Positions 7,994 to 17,239 of a DNA stretch of 64,000 nt are shown piece by piece. The first letter of the stretch is position 1. Every line of letters starts with the position of its first letter. Both the position numbers and the translations under genes were made by a program. The notes beneath the pieces were generated by a model. That model did not search any database and was not told where the DNA came from. It saw only the letters and a program-made list of their open reading frames with translations. The stretch is from an uncultured Flavobacterium sp. (GTDB lineage Bacteria; Bacteroidota; Bacteroidia; Flavobacteriales; Flavobacteriaceae), in contig NZ_CAMLDD010000003.1 in the NCBI RefSeq assembly GCF_946478785.1, forward strand, positions 124,001-188,000, read 5' to 3'.

Positions 7994-8812
7994 TTATTCT
8001 TTATTAGAAGCTTTTTTCTCTGTTTCAGGTGCTATTACTTTCTTTTTGTAAAGAGGGATAAAATAGGTAACGGTATAATTAAACCCAACACCAAAACTTC
8101 CGTCATAAGTCCTGTGGAATCCGGGAATATAAAGATTCTCAAAGTTATCAGGTTCCTTGTTAGCTAAAAGCATTTTTAACTGAACGCTAAATCCCGCAAA
8201 GACATTATTAAAAACCTTTGCTTTTAGGCCTAAAACAACCTCTGCCCATGCTGCAGTCAATCCTGTGTATTTTGCACCATCAGGAATTGGCGGTATCTCT
8301 CCCCAATACGGATTAGGGTTGTAAATTTTATAATTGTTTAATTGCTGGCTAAAAGAACTAAAACCTCCGCGTAATCCTATTGATATAATATTCTCCATGT
8401 CCAGCCAGTTGTTATAGGTATTGTAGTCAAAACCTCCTTTTATATAAGTTCCGGTAGCAGTTGAATTTAATCGGTCATCATCAGTGGTTTTGTCTTCAAA
8501 ACCAAGTTCAGCCGCTAAATAATATTTTTTGGTTAGGCGAAAATCGCCTACAAATTCAATTCCTTTATAATCTTTATCATAAAGACCACGGGTTAATTTG
8601 TATAAATCTACACCCACACGTAAACCATAACGTTCTTTTTTTACAGGAACGCTGTCAGCTATTGTTTCTGCAATAACTTTAGTCGTTTTAGATTTTGGTT
8701 TTTCCGGATTGATTTCTTTTTTTATTGTATCAGTAGCTATTTCCTGAGCCTGAGCAAGAAACACTGTGAACAATAAACAAATACTAAAAAAATATTTTGA
8801 CATGTGTTTCAT
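7994..8812 (-). CDS. DUF6048 family protein, probable outer-membrane or secreted
   Basis: About 272 residues, with a signal peptide ending at FLAQAQ (the frame opens earlier at 8827; Met codons at 8812 and 8803 both fit). The mature part alternates polar and hydrophobic residues in many short strands (for example YGLRVGVDLYKLTRGLY, YKGIEFVGDFRL), and ends in a strand rich in Tyr/Phe, which suggests an outer-membrane beta barrel. It belongs to the flavobacterial DUF6048 group found beside DUF6452 and rlmD. The start overlaps the DUF6452 gene, so both are probably made from one message. Biochemical role unknown. Confidence 0.8.
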   Translation of the reverse strand: MKHMSKYFFSICLLFTVFLAQAQEIATDTIKKEINPEKPKSKTTKVIAETIADSVPVKKERYGLRVGVDLYKLTRGLYDKDYKGIEFVGDFRLTKKYYLAAELGFEDKTTDDDRLNSTATGTYIKGGFDYNTYNNWLDMENIISIGLRGGFSSFSQQLNNYKIYNPNPYWGEIPPIPDGAKYTGLTAAWAEVVLGLKAKVFNNVFAGFSVQLKMLLANKEPDNFENLYIPGFHRTYDGSFGVGFNYTVTYFIPLYKKKVIAPETEKKASNKE

Positions 8813-9317
8813 TTTCGAATTCGACATTAGGATTGAATAAATCGAGATTACTTATCCAATGATTATTTGCATCTTCAGTTCCTGCACGAGTAATTGAAGT
8901 TAAAATGTAAATGGTTTTAAAACCACAGGCTCTGGAAACATATACATTTTTCCGTGAATAATTAAACGTCAACATATCAGTGTTGCTTAAACCAGGATTT
9001 GTAGTACTAAAATTAGATATAAAACTATAAGTCACAGCATCTTTTGTAGGGTCTAATGGAATCAAAACCTGGTTTGCACTAGTGGTGTATTTTATTTCAT
9101 CAGTAGCAGCGGTTTCGTTAAAAACAATACCGTTTTCTATATTATCTCCCTGAATTTTTAAACGTGTGACATTTTTTTCAATAGCTGGTCTGTCTGCATA
9201 GAAAAAAGAAATCAACATTCTAGGTGTTGTGGGGGTATTAGCATCACAGATATCATCTTTCTCACAGCTGGATAATCCAAAAGTAAGAACCAATAAAAAA
9301 CACAGTATTTTTTTCAT
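8784..9317 (-). CDS. DUF6452 family lipoprotein
   Basis: 177 residues with a lipoprotein signal peptide (MKKILCFLLVLTFGLSSC) and the modified Cys at residue 18, followed by an acidic EKDD sequence. Mature parts are beta-rich, with two further Cys (in ICDAN and RACGF) that may pair. It is the DUF6452 family, which in flavobacteria sits between rlmD and the DUF6048 gene, as here. The gap to rlmD is 11 bp and the overlap with DUF6048 is about 29 bp, indicating one operon. Function is unknown; a partnership with the DUF6048 barrel-like protein is inferred from the constant pairing. Confidence 0.82.
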   Translation of the reverse strand: MKKILCFLLVLTFGLSSCEKDDICDANTPTTPRMLISFFYADRPAIEKNVTRLKIQGDNIENGIVFNETAATDEIKYTTSANQVLIPLDPTKDAVTYSFISNFSTTNPGLSNTDMLTFNYSRKNVYVSRACGFKTIYILTSITRAGTEDANNHWISNLDLFNPNVEFENETHVKIFF

Positions 9318-9328
9318 TTATAATTGTA

Positions 9329-10741
9329 TTATCGAAGTTCTAAAAGTACAACATTTTCGACATGATGTGTTTGCGGAAACATATCTACTGGTCTAACGCG
9401 TGTTACTTTGTATTTCTCATCCATTAAAGCCAGATCTCTTGCTTGTGTTGCTGAGTTACAGCTTACATAAACTATTTTTTCAGGGGCAATTTTTAAAATT
9501 TGCTCAATAACATCTTTGTGCATACCATCTCTTGGAGGATCCGTAATGATAACATCCGGTTTGCCATGCTGAGCGATAAAGGCTTCATTAAAAACAACTT
9601 TCATGTCTCCAACAAAAAACTCGCAATTTGTAATATTATTGCGCTCTGCATTTGCTTTAGCATCTAAAATAGCTTCAGGAACACTTTCTACACCAATTAC
9701 TTTTTTTGCTTTTTTGGAGACGAATTGTGCAATTGTTCCAGTTCCTGTATATAAATCATAAACAGTTTCGATACCAGAAAGTCCGGCAAAATCACGTGTT
9801 ATTTTGTATAATTCATATGCCTGATCTGAGTTCGTTTGATAAAAAGACTTGGCATTAATACTAAACTTCAGTCCTTCCATTTCTTCCAGGATATAATCCC
9901 TTCCTTTATAAAGTTTGATATTTTGATCGTAAATAGTATCGTTTGCTTTAGAATTTACAACATATTGTAAAGAAGTAATTCGTGGAAACTTTTCGTAAAG
10001 ATGATCTAAAATCAATTCTCGTCCCAATTTATCATTTTCAAAAAATTGAATCAAAACCATGATTTCGCCTGTTGAAGCAGTACGAATCATAAAAGTCCTC
10101 AATAATCCGGAATGTTCTCTCGGATTGAAGAAAGTTAAATTGTTCGCATTAGCAAAATCCCTGATTTCATTTCGAATCGCATTTGAAGGATCTTCCTGTA
10201 AATGACATTTGGTAATATCCAGGATTTTGTCCCACATTTTCGGAATATGAAAGCCCAAAGCATTTCTGTTTCCTAAATCTTCAGTACTTTCAATTTCTTT
10301 TTCGGTTAACCAACGGCTGTTCGAAAAAGAAAATTCCATTTTATTTCTATAAAAGAACTGTTTTTCAGAACCTAAAATATCTTCAAATTCAGGTAATTCA
10401 ATTTTTCCAATTCTTTGCAGGTGGTTTTTTACTTCATTTTGTTTGTAATACAGTTGTTGGCTGTATTTCATATTTTGCCATTTACATCCGCCACAAACGC
10501 CAAAATGCTCACAAATTGGATCTATACGATGCTCTGAAAATTCGTGAAATTTAACGGCTTTACCTTCGTAATAAGCTTTTCTTTTTTTAAAAGTCTGTAC
10601 ATCAACCACATCGCCTGGAACTACATTCGGAATAAAGATTACTTTTCCGTCAGGAGCTTTTGCAACTGATACACCTTTTGCGCCAGCATCAAGAACTTGT
10701 ATTTGATGAAAGACGATTTTGTCTGTATTTTTTCTTCCCAT
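9329..10741 (-). CDS. rlmD: 23S rRNA (uracil-1939-C5)-methyltransferase RlmD
   Basis: 470 residues of the RlmD/TrmA family, which methylates C5 of a uridine in 23S rRNA. The N-terminal TRAM-like RNA-binding domain (about residues 10-75) is followed by the cysteine cluster CEHFGVCGGCKWQ (about 78-90), the expected Fe-S ligand set. The SAM motif VYDLYTGTGTIAQF lies near 330. DPPRDG (about 400) and the catalytic cysteine motif VSCNSAT (about 428) complete the active site. Family assignment is certain; the specific target uridine is by family analogy. It is the first gene of the rlmD-DUF6452-DUF6048 operon. Confidence 0.95.
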   Translation of the reverse strand: MGRKNTDKIVFHQIQVLDAGAKGVSVAKAPDGKVIFIPNVVPGDVVDVQTFKKRKAYYEGKAVKFHEFSEHRIDPICEHFGVCGGCKWQNMKYSQQLYYKQNEVKNHLQRIGKIELPEFEDILGSEKQFFYRNKMEFSFSNSRWLTEKEIESTEDLGNRNALGFHIPKMWDKILDITKCHLQEDPSNAIRNEIRDFANANNLTFFNPREHSGLLRTFMIRTASTGEIMVLIQFFENDKLGRELILDHLYEKFPRITSLQYVVNSKANDTIYDQNIKLYKGRDYILEEMEGLKFSINAKSFYQTNSDQAYELYKITRDFAGLSGIETVYDLYTGTGTIAQFVSKKAKKVIGVESVPEAILDAKANAERNNITNCEFFVGDMKVVFNEAFIAQHGKPDVIITDPPRDGMHKDVIEQILKIAPEKIVYVSCNSATQARDLALMDEKYKVTRVRPVDMFPQTHHVENVVLLELR

Positions 10742-10898
10742 AGCGCAAAAATAAGGGTTTGTAAACTTTTATAATTTAAATTTTAAAATATTTTATCAAA
10801 TTATGTGTTTTACATCGTTTAATTAGCTTTAAAGGCTAACTTTGCTCTATCAAATACTTCGATAGCCCTATTTATAATCTAAGTTATTGTTATCTTTT

Positions 10899-11951
10899 AT
10901 GAAGCTTTATCATAATCTTTCAAAAATTAACTTTCTAAAAAAGAGTTATGCATTAAAATTCCTGTTTGTTGCTTTCATAGGTATTCATATTCCTTTAATC
11001 GGAATTTTATTTTTTGTTCTGTATTCTAACAACTCAATTTCACCCACATCTGTTTTGATTTTCTCTCTTATTATGACTTTGGCGGCAACTGCAATTACAC
11101 TTTGGGTTTTAAATAAATTGATTAGACCTATTGCTATTGCTTCAAAAGCTTTAAATGATTATAGAAACGAAAGAAAATTATCGGTTTTACCAACAGAATA
11201 TAATGATGAAGCAGGGTTGTTAATGAGTAATATTCAAGAGTCTATTTTTGAATCTGAAACCTTTATGAATGAAAAGCAGGATTTAATTTATATGCTTTCG
11301 CACGATTTAAAAAACTTTGCTGGCAATCCTCAAGGTTTGGCAAAACTTATTTTAGATGAAAAACCATCCGATTCTATTAATGATTTGGCTAATCTAATCT
11401 GTGAATCAACAAATTTGCAATTTCGATACATTGAAAATTTCATTAAATTATTGAATGAGCAGGATCAGGTTGTAAAAATGAATCAGGAAACCAGAATAAT
11501 CGTGTTTTCGAATATATTAGTTTTTATTAACGAACAAGTAGAGCAGCTCCTTACTGATAAAAATATTACTCTTAATGTAAGTGTAGAAACAGAAGAAGCA
11601 AAACTTAAAATTGATGAAGGTCTATTAATTCAGGTTTTGGTAAATCTAATTAGTAATGCAGTTAAGTTCTCTTATTTTGACAGCGAAATTAAAATGAGGA
11701 TTTTTACTGAAAATAATAATTCAGTAATAACGGTTTCTGATAAAGGAATTGGTTTTAACCAGCATCAGATAGATGAATTGTTTAAGAAATTCACTAAAAT
11801 GAGCCGATTAGGAACAGCCAATGAATCTTCAACCGGAATTGGTTTGTATCTGTGTAAAAAAATTATTGAAAAAAGTAAAGGTAAATTGACCGCTTCCAGT
11901 GAAGGCAAAAATAAAGGTGCCGAATTTAAAATTGTATTTGAAAGCTGTTAA
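10899..11951 (+). CDS. Membrane sensor histidine kinase
   Basis: 350 residues from the ATG at 10899 (MKLYHNLSKINF). Two transmembrane helices (about 20-42 and 52-74) enclose only a short outer loop, so an external ligand domain is absent. A HAMP-like linker follows. The dimerisation/phospho-acceptor motif is MLSHDLKNF with H135. The ATPase domain shows the N-box (LVNLISNAVKF), G1 (DKGIGF) and G2 (STGIGLYLCKK). No response regulator gene is adjacent, so it is an orphan here. A -7 element TAACTTTG lies at 10837-10844, which supports a start downstream of it. Confidence 0.9.
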   Translation: MKLYHNLSKINFLKKSYALKFLFVAFIGIHIPLIGILFFVLYSNNSISPTSVLIFSLIMTLAATAITLWVLNKLIRPIAIASKALNDYRNERKLSVLPTEYNDEAGLLMSNIQESIFESETFMNEKQDLIYMLSHDLKNFAGNPQGLAKLILDEKPSDSINDLANLICESTNLQFRYIENFIKLLNEQDQVVKMNQETRIIVFSNILVFINEQVEQLLTDKNITLNVSVETEEAKLKIDEGLLIQVLVNLISNAVKFSYFDSEIKMRIFTENNNSVITVSDKGIGFNQHQIDELFKKFTKMSRLGTANESSTGIGLYLCKKIIEKSKGKLTASSEGKNKGAEFKIVFESC

Positions 11952-11952
11952 A

Positions 11953-12393
11953 CTATTTTCCTTTTATTAACTCATAATTGATGATCGTAAAACAATAGAA
12001 GCATAAATCGGCCGAAATTTTACCAAAAATAATGCCCAGGAAATAATTCCCACAAAGTATAGGCATCCAATACATACAAAAAGGACGAATTATCAAAAAA
12101 TCTAAAAAAGCAGGATATCCGAATTCTAAAATTAAGTTTTTGAAAAGTTTAAGAATTTCCGAAGTAGAAGTTTTTTTACCTAAAATGTTATTCTCCTTTG
12201 CTAATTTTTTATAAGAAGAAAATAAAATAACACTATAAAAAGCCAGGTATTCTGCAAACGTAATCAAATAGGCTGTGGTTAATCCGCTGTAAATTTTGCT
12301 AAAAAGTGAAGTTGTAAGTGCAGCACTTGTACTCGCTAATTCGGCATATTTGTACCGATTGAACCATTCTTTAAAATTTGATTTTGTAAGCAT
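11953..12393 (-). CDS. Membrane protein of unknown function
   Basis: 146 residues with four hydrophobic segments (about 20-40, 42-58, 85-105 and 110-135) between a basic N-terminus (FKEWFNRYKYAE) and a short tail. It converges on the histidine kinase gene with a 1-bp gap. I recognise no family; the size and helix number recall small polytopic proteins such as GtrA, but no GtrA motif is visible. The frame is intact and bounded by intergenic sequence on its upstream side. Confidence 0.7.
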   Translation of the reverse strand: MLTKSNFKEWFNRYKYAELASTSAALTTSLFSKIYSGLTTAYLITFAEYLAFYSVILFSSYKKLAKENNILGKKTSTSEILKLFKNLILEFGYPAFLDFLIIRPFCMYWMPILCGNYFLGIIFGKISADLCFYCFTIINYELIKGK

Positions 12394-12485
12394 TTTATTT
12401 TTAAAGTTTCAATATAAAAGATTCTAAGGTACTAAAAGTTTATTGTGGCATTTAAAAGTGTAAAGTACCTTAGAATTCAGGAAAC

Positions 12486-12887
12486 TTAATTAGATGCAAT
12501 AGAATAACTTAATACTGGTTTCCCCTCAGAGCATTGGACACCTGTAGGTTTCATTGTAATACTGCAGTCAGATATAATTCCCCATTTCTTATTAAAAGCA
12601 TTTTGGGAATCTGTGTACTTTTCAATTTTCGATAAAAACTCGTTGGTATTAATTTTTTTAGAATAGATAATATATCCAGCATGACCGCCACAAGCTTTAG
12701 AGCCTATTGGTGCAAAATCCCATTCTTCAGAATTTGTGCAAGGTTCAGAATTAGCTAAAGAAGCTGAAATAATCTCATTATACATTTTTTCTAATTTTTT
12801 AGAATCTTCTTCCTGAGAATTTTCATCATTACTACAGGATAAAAACAGTAAGGAGACTACAAATACAATAAAACTTAATTTTTTCAT
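12486..12887 (-). CDS. Predicted lipoprotein, function unknown
   Basis: 133 residues with a lipoprotein signal peptide (MKKLSFIVFVVSLLFLSC, lipid Cys at 18) and an acidic Asn/Glu-rich linker. The mature domain has four Cys, in EPCTN, KACGG, SDCSI and VQCSE, arranged as two likely disulfides. The motif SKACGGHAGYIIYSK is notable and recurs in small Bacteroidota lipoproteins of about this size. No enzyme motif is seen. It stands alone, in the opposite direction to the histidine kinase. Confidence 0.78.
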   Translation of the reverse strand: MKKLSFIVFVVSLLFLSCSNDENSQEEDSKKLEKMYNEIISASLANSEPCTNSEEWDFAPIGSKACGGHAGYIIYSKKINTNEFLSKIEKYTDSQNAFNKKWGIISDCSITMKPTGVQCSEGKPVLSYSIASN

Positions 12888-12995
12888 GGTTAGTGATTAT
12901 GATTAGTATTTTTTATTGTAGATATAGTTTATTTTAAATGGTTGCGTAAAAACTTTTGCAGCTCAGAAATTTAGAACTTCAGAGAATTAAAAAAA

Positions 12996-13982
12996 CTACC
13001 AAAGATGATGTACAGAAGGTTTTATATATTCTTCGTAAATTTTATTCATTGCCTTAATTTTTTCAGAAGATAATTTTGGTAAATCATAAACGGATAAATT
13101 AGATAGTACATGGCTTGTTTTAGAAGCTCCCGGTATAATACAGCTAATATCTTCAAAACTTAAAATCCATTGCAAAGCATAAGGAGCCAAATTTTCAGTT
13201 TCCGGAAATAATGTTTTTAATTCCTGAACGGCTTTTAGGCCTAATTCATAATCAATACCTGAGAAAGTTTCGCCTTTATCAAAAGCATCTCCATTACGAT
13301 TAAAATTGCGGTGATCTTGTGGCTCAAAAGTTGTTCTTGCATCGAATTTACCTGTTAAAAGTCCGCTTGCCAATGGTACTCTCGCAATGATGCCAATATC
13401 TTTTTTTCTGGCTTCGGAGAAAAATAATTGTGAAGGACGCTGACGAAATAAATTAAAAATAATTTGAACCGTCGTTACATTCGAATATTCGATTGCTTTT
13501 AAGGCTTCTTCAACTTTTTCGACGCTTACGCCAAGGTTTAAAACTTTCCCTTGTTCTTTCAAACGATCAAACAATTCAAAAATTTCAGGGCGATAAAAAA
13601 CTTCAGTAGGAGGGCAGTGTAACTGAATCAGATCGATTGTTTCTAGTCCCATTCTTTTTAAGCTGTCTTCGACAAACTTCTGAAGCACTTTAGGCTGGTA
13701 TCCTTCACTAACATGCGGATTAATATGACGCCCGCATTTTGTCGCAACATAAATGCGCTCCGATCTTGAACGTACTACTCTTCCAACAGCGGTTTCACTT
13801 AAACCATTTTCATAAACATCGGCTGTATCAATAAAATTGACACCGTTGTCAATGGCAGTATTTAAAAGTTCGTCTGCAGTTTTATTATCAAAAGGAGATC
13901 CCCATTTTCCTCCAACCTGCCAGGTGCCAAGTGAAATTTCAGAGATATTAAAGTTTGTTTTTCCTAATTTTCGGTAGTTCAT
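12996..13982 (-). CDS. Aldo/keto reductase
   Basis: 328 residues of the aldo/keto reductase superfamily (TIM barrel, NADPH-dependent carbonyl reduction). The catalytic tetrad is present: Asp and Tyr in IDTADVYENG (about residues 50-59), Lys in VATKCGRH (about 80) and His in LIQLHCPP (about 121). The C-terminal motif IIPGASKTSHV (about 285) contacts the cofactor phosphate. The physiological substrate cannot be told from sequence. It lies downstream of cysM on the same strand after 95 bp containing a repeated CTTAG-type intergenic tract. Confidence 0.93.
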   Translation of the reverse strand: MNYRKLGKTNFNISEISLGTWQVGGKWGSPFDNKTADELLNTAIDNGVNFIDTADVYENGLSETAVGRVVRSRSERIYVATKCGRHINPHVSEGYQPKVLQKFVEDSLKRMGLETIDLIQLHCPPTEVFYRPEIFELFDRLKEQGKVLNLGVSVEKVEEALKAIEYSNVTTVQIIFNLFRQRPSQLFFSEARKKDIGIIARVPLASGLLTGKFDARTTFEPQDHRNFNRNGDAFDKGETFSGIDYELGLKAVQELKTLFPETENLAPYALQWILSFEDISCIIPGASKTSHVLSNLSVYDLPKLSSEKIKAMNKIYEEYIKPSVHHLW

Positions 13983-14077
13983 TTTTTTTCTTTTAGAGGT
14001 TCTGAGTGGCTAAGATTTTATATCCAAAGAAACAAAGCTTAGAATCTTAGTCTCTCAGAATCTTAGCAACTTTTTTT

Positions 14078-14965
14078 TCAATCAAATAAATCAGACGATA
14101 AATAACGATCGCCACGATCACAGATTACGGCTACGATAACTCCTGATTCTAATTGTTCGGCTATTTTCAAGGCAACGGCAACAGAACCTCCGCTGCTCAT
14201 TCCGGCGAACACGCCTTCTTCAAGTGCCAGTCTTTTAGTCATATGGCGTGCTTCTTCTTCACTAACATCTATAACTGTATCTACTTTTGAGGCATCAAAA
14301 ATTTTAGGCAAATATTCCTGAGGCCATTTACGGATTCCTGGAATCTGAGATCCATCACTAGGCTGAGCACCTACAATTTGAATATTCGAATTTTTCTCTT
14401 TTAAATAAGTAGATGTTCCAATAATAGTTCCTGTTGTTCCCATTGCAGACACGAAATGAGTGACGGTACCTTCGGTATCATTCCAAATTTCAGGCCCGGT
14501 GGTTTTATAATGTGCTTTCCAGTTGTCTTCATTTGCGAACTGGTTTAGCATAACATATCCGCCATCTGCTACTTTTTTGTCGGCATAGTCACGCGAACCA
14601 ATAATTCCTTCACTGGCAGGCGTTAAAATAACCGTTGCCCCATAAGCACGCATGGTTTGGGTGCGTTCTTTTGTAGAGTCTTCCGGTAAAACAAGTTCAA
14701 TTTCAACCTGAAATAATTGGGCAATCATAGCTAGTGCAATTCCGGTATTTCCGCTGGTTGCTTCAATTAGTTTATCACCCTTTTTAATATCCCCTCTTTC
14801 CAAAGCCGATGCAATCATATTATAAGCAGCCCTGTCTTTTACACTCCCGCCAGGATTGTTTCCTTCGAGTTTCAATAAAAGTTTTACGTTTTTATTTTTA
14901 ACCAGATTTACAGTTTCCATTAACGGTGTATTGCCAATCAGGTTGATTAATTTCTGTGGTTTCAT
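14078..14965 (-). CDS. cysM: Cysteine synthase B (O-acetylserine sulfhydrylase)
   Basis: 295 residues of the PLP-dependent beta family. The PLP lysine is in PGGSVKDRAA (about residue 42). GNTPLME near the N-terminus and the phosphate-binding loop SGNTG (about 70) follow the family pattern. KLEGNNPGGSVKDR is the CysM subtype signature. It makes L-cysteine from O-acetylserine and sulfide (or thiosulfate). It starts 1 bp after the stop of the serine acetyltransferase gene, so the pair encodes the two consecutive steps of cysteine synthesis and should be co-translated. Confidence 0.95.
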   Translation of the reverse strand: MKPQKLINLIGNTPLMETVNLVKNKNVKLLLKLEGNNPGGSVKDRAAYNMIASALERGDIKKGDKLIEATSGNTGIALAMIAQLFQVEIELVLPEDSTKERTQTMRAYGATVILTPASEGIIGSRDYADKKVADGGYVMLNQFANEDNWKAHYKTTGPEIWNDTEGTVTHFVSAMGTTGTIIGTSTYLKEKNSNIQIVGAQPSDGSQIPGIRKWPQEYLPKIFDASKVDTVIDVSEEEARHMTKRLALEEGVFAGMSSGGSVAVALKIAEQLESGVIVAVICDRGDRYLSSDLFD

Positions 14966-14966
14966 T

Positions 14967-15758
14967 CTATTTTTTTTCTTTTATTTTAACTTCGGTTGTA
15001 GTAGTATTCAGGACAATGGAACCAGCCGGAATTGATTTTGTTACCCAGGCATTTCCTCCAACAACACTGTTTTTTCCAATAATAGTTTCGCCTCCCAAAA
15101 TGGTTGCATTTGCATAAATACAGACATTTTTTTCAACTGTTGGATGGCGTTTCGCATTTTTCATGTCTTTGCTGACACTTAAAGCTCCCAAAGTAACTCC
15201 CTGATAAATTTTTACATTTTTCTCGATTACAGTCGTTTCACCTATAACAATTCCGGTGGCGTGGTCAATAAAAAAGGGTGAAGCAATATTGGCTCCGGCA
15301 TGAATGTCGGTTCCGGTGATTCGGTGAGCATATTCGCTCATCAACCTTGAAAAAAGTAATAAATCAAGTTTGTATAATTCGTGGCTTAATCGGTAAATTG
15401 CAATGGCATAAAAGCCTGGATATCCTAAATAGACTTCATCAATACTGTTTGATGCAGGATCATTTTCTAAAATATATTCAGCATCCTGATTCAGCTTTTC
15501 TAAAACATTTGGTAATTTTTCCAGAAAGCGATCCCACATAGATCCACATAATTTTTCGGGTTTTTTGCAGGCTAAGACAGCAATTTCCTTAAAGCGAAAT
15601 TCGAGTTCGTCAATACTTTCATCTAAGACTGCATTTGAATCAAAAAGGGTATAAAAAAGCTTTTCGGTAAAATCTTCGGTTTTAGTTTTTATTCCGTAAT
15701 TTATGTTTGAATGGCTTTTTAAAGCTTTGATATTTTGTATGATAAGATCTTTTGACAC
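14967..15758 (-). CDS. cysE: Serine O-acetyltransferase
   Basis: 263 residues if translation begins at the GTG at 15758 (VSKDLIIQNIKALK). A longer frame to an ATG at 15824 adds about 22 residues that look untranslated. The N-terminal helical region is followed by a left-handed beta-helix of hexapeptide repeats (about 165-255). The active-site sequence IHAGANIASPFFIDHATGIVIGET contains the catalytic Asp-His pair. It acetylates L-serine with acetyl-CoA to supply cysM, the next gene, 1 bp away. Cysteine feedback through the C-terminal tail is a family trait, not shown here. Confidence 0.92.
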   Translation of the reverse strand: MSKDLIIQNIKALKSHSNINYGIKTKTEDFTEKLFYTLFDSNAVLDESIDELEFRFKEIAVLACKKPEKLCGSMWDRFLEKLPNVLEKLNQDAEYILENDPASNSIDEVYLGYPGFYAIAIYRLSHELYKLDLLLFSRLMSEYAHRITGTDIHAGANIASPFFIDHATGIVIGETTVIEKNVKIYQGVTLGALSVSKDMKNAKRHPTVEKNVCIYANATILGGETIIGKNSVVGGNAWVTKSIPAGSIVLNTTTTEVKIKEKK

Positions 15759-15950
15759 AATTATAAAATTGAAATGGATAATTTGAAACGTTAAAAGTAA
15801 GGCGTTTTTTGGAAATAAAGACACGAAATACCCAAAGAAATTTTCTTTTGAGAATTCTATTTGTTATAAATGAAAGAAATTTTGAAGGCAATAATTTATG
15901 TGATTGTTAAGAAGTTAAATGCGTAAATTAGCCCGTAAAATATATTAAAA

Positions 15951-16652
15951 ATGAAAAATATTTCGACTTTTAAAAGTGCTATTTCAAGTTTGTCTTTTTC
16001 AGTAAATGAGAAAGTCTCCGGAAAATCAATACATGATCCTATTCTGGGACTTATTATAAAAGATCATCCTTCATTTTGCGACAGCGATTCTATTTCTTTT
16101 AAGGAATTAAATGAGTACAGGCAGAAATATATTTCGAATTATTTATCTACTGAAATTGGAGCACTTTCAGATCTTGAAAAAAGCGTTATTTCCTCTTTAA
16201 AGGAAGATAAATCAATTGTCAGCATTGTAGAAGATGAAGAAGAAGCCAGGAACTTTGGGCAACAAATAGCCGATAAGGTGGCAGATTTTGGCGGAAGCTG
16301 GACTTTTATAATTTCGTTTTTATTATTTATTGTCGTTTGGATTAGTTCTAACGTTTATATTTTGGTCAACAAAGGTTTTGATCCTTATCCGTTTATTTTG
16401 CTGAATTTAATTTTGTCGTGCATTGCAGCTTTGCAGGCTCCGGTAATTATGATGAGCCAAAACCGTCAGGAAGAAAAAGATCGCACACGTGCCAAAAAAG
16501 ATTATATGATTAACCTGAAATCCGAGTTGGAAATTAGAATGATTCATGATAAAATCGATCATCTTATAATGCATCAGCAACAGGAATTAATCGAAATCCA
16601 AAAAGTGCAAATCGAGATGATGAATGATATTTTAAATCAAATTAAAAAGTAA
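15951..16652 (+). CDS. DUF1003 membrane protein
   Basis: 233 residues of the DUF1003 family. The conserved core is ADKVADFGGSWTFII (about residue 104) followed by two transmembrane helices (about 115-135 and 143-168) and the motif APVIMMSQNRQEEKDR. The C-terminal 60 residues form a charged coiled-coil-like helix ending in repeated Gln/Ile. The N-terminal 90 residues are polar and may be a separate cytoplasmic module. Function of the family is unknown. The gene runs divergently from cysE across a short intergenic region. Confidence 0.88.
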   Translation: MKNISTFKSAISSLSFSVNEKVSGKSIHDPILGLIIKDHPSFCDSDSISFKELNEYRQKYISNYLSTEIGALSDLEKSVISSLKEDKSIVSIVEDEEEARNFGQQIADKVADFGGSWTFIISFLLFIVVWISSNVYILVNKGFDPYPFILLNLILSCIAALQAPVIMMSQNRQEEKDRTRAKKDYMINLKSELEIRMIHDKIDHLIMHQQQELIEIQKVQIEMMNDILNQIKK

Positions 16653-16667
16653 TTATTCATCAAAAAA

Positions 16668-16952
16668 TTAAAGATAAAAATGTTTGTAGTAATATCCCCC
16701 AACCATAAAAATGCCATTAATGATTCCGGAAATCCAAAGTAATTTATTGTAATTTTTTGACTTGTCTGAAAAGTGTAATGTTACAATTCCTAAGAAAATA
16801 AGAGTAGTGTAGAGTGCCGGATACATTTTAAAAGCGGCTAAAAAATTACCCTGAAAAAGTAAGAATAAAGCGCGTTGAAATCCACAGCCTAAACACTCAA
16901 TTCCGAAGAGTGTTTTGCTAAAACAAGGCAGCATATATTTTTCTAAATCCAC
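16668..16952 (-). CDS. DUF2752 small membrane protein
   Basis: 94 residues. The motif CFSKTLFGIECLGCGFQRAL (residues 9-28) with its CxxC pair and a following helix identifies DUF2752. Two or three membrane helices are present, at about 15-35, 43-62 and 70-90. The family has no defined function, though it often sits near cell-envelope genes. It ends 15 bp past the convergent DUF1003 gene. Confidence 0.88.
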   Translation of the reverse strand: MDLEKYMLPCFSKTLFGIECLGCGFQRALFLLFQGNFLAAFKMYPALYTTLIFLGIVTLHFSDKSKNYNKLLWISGIINGIFMVGGYYYKHFYL

Positions 16953-17053
16953 AGTTTTTCTTTTTACAACTTTACAAAAATAGCAGATAAGATTTAAATA
17001 GGAGAGAAGTACTATTTTAAAGTTTCTTACTTTTGAAGTCTTATATTAAAAAT

Positions 17054-17239
17054 ATGAAAACTTTTAAAATTTTAATAATGGTTGTTGCAATTTCGATAGC
17101 CTTATACGAACAGGTTTCTGAAGAAAAGAATATTTATATAACCGTAATTGCAATTGCTGTTTTTATGTTTGGCATGATGCAGCTAAGTTCAAAAACACCA
17201 AGTAAAAATCAAGAAAAAGAAGAAGAGGATGCTGACTAA
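17054..17239 (+). CDS. Small membrane protein upstream of the Smr gene
   Basis: 61 residues from the ATG at 17054 (MKTFKIL). Two hydrophobic segments (about 5-15 and 22-40) are followed by a charged acidic tail (EKEEEDAD). An earlier Met at 17033 gives a weaker N-terminus. Its end overlaps the start of the Smr-domain gene by 11 bp, so translation is probably coupled. No known family recognised. Confidence 0.7.
   Translation: MKTFKILIMVVAISIALYEQVSEEKNIYITVIAIAVFMFGMMQLSSKTPSKNQEKEEEDAD

Noticed and set aside
15759..15824. Longer N-terminus of the serine acetyltransferase
   Set aside because: The extra residues (FPKNALLLTFQIIHF...) look untranslated; family members begin at the SKDLIIQNI position, here a GTG.
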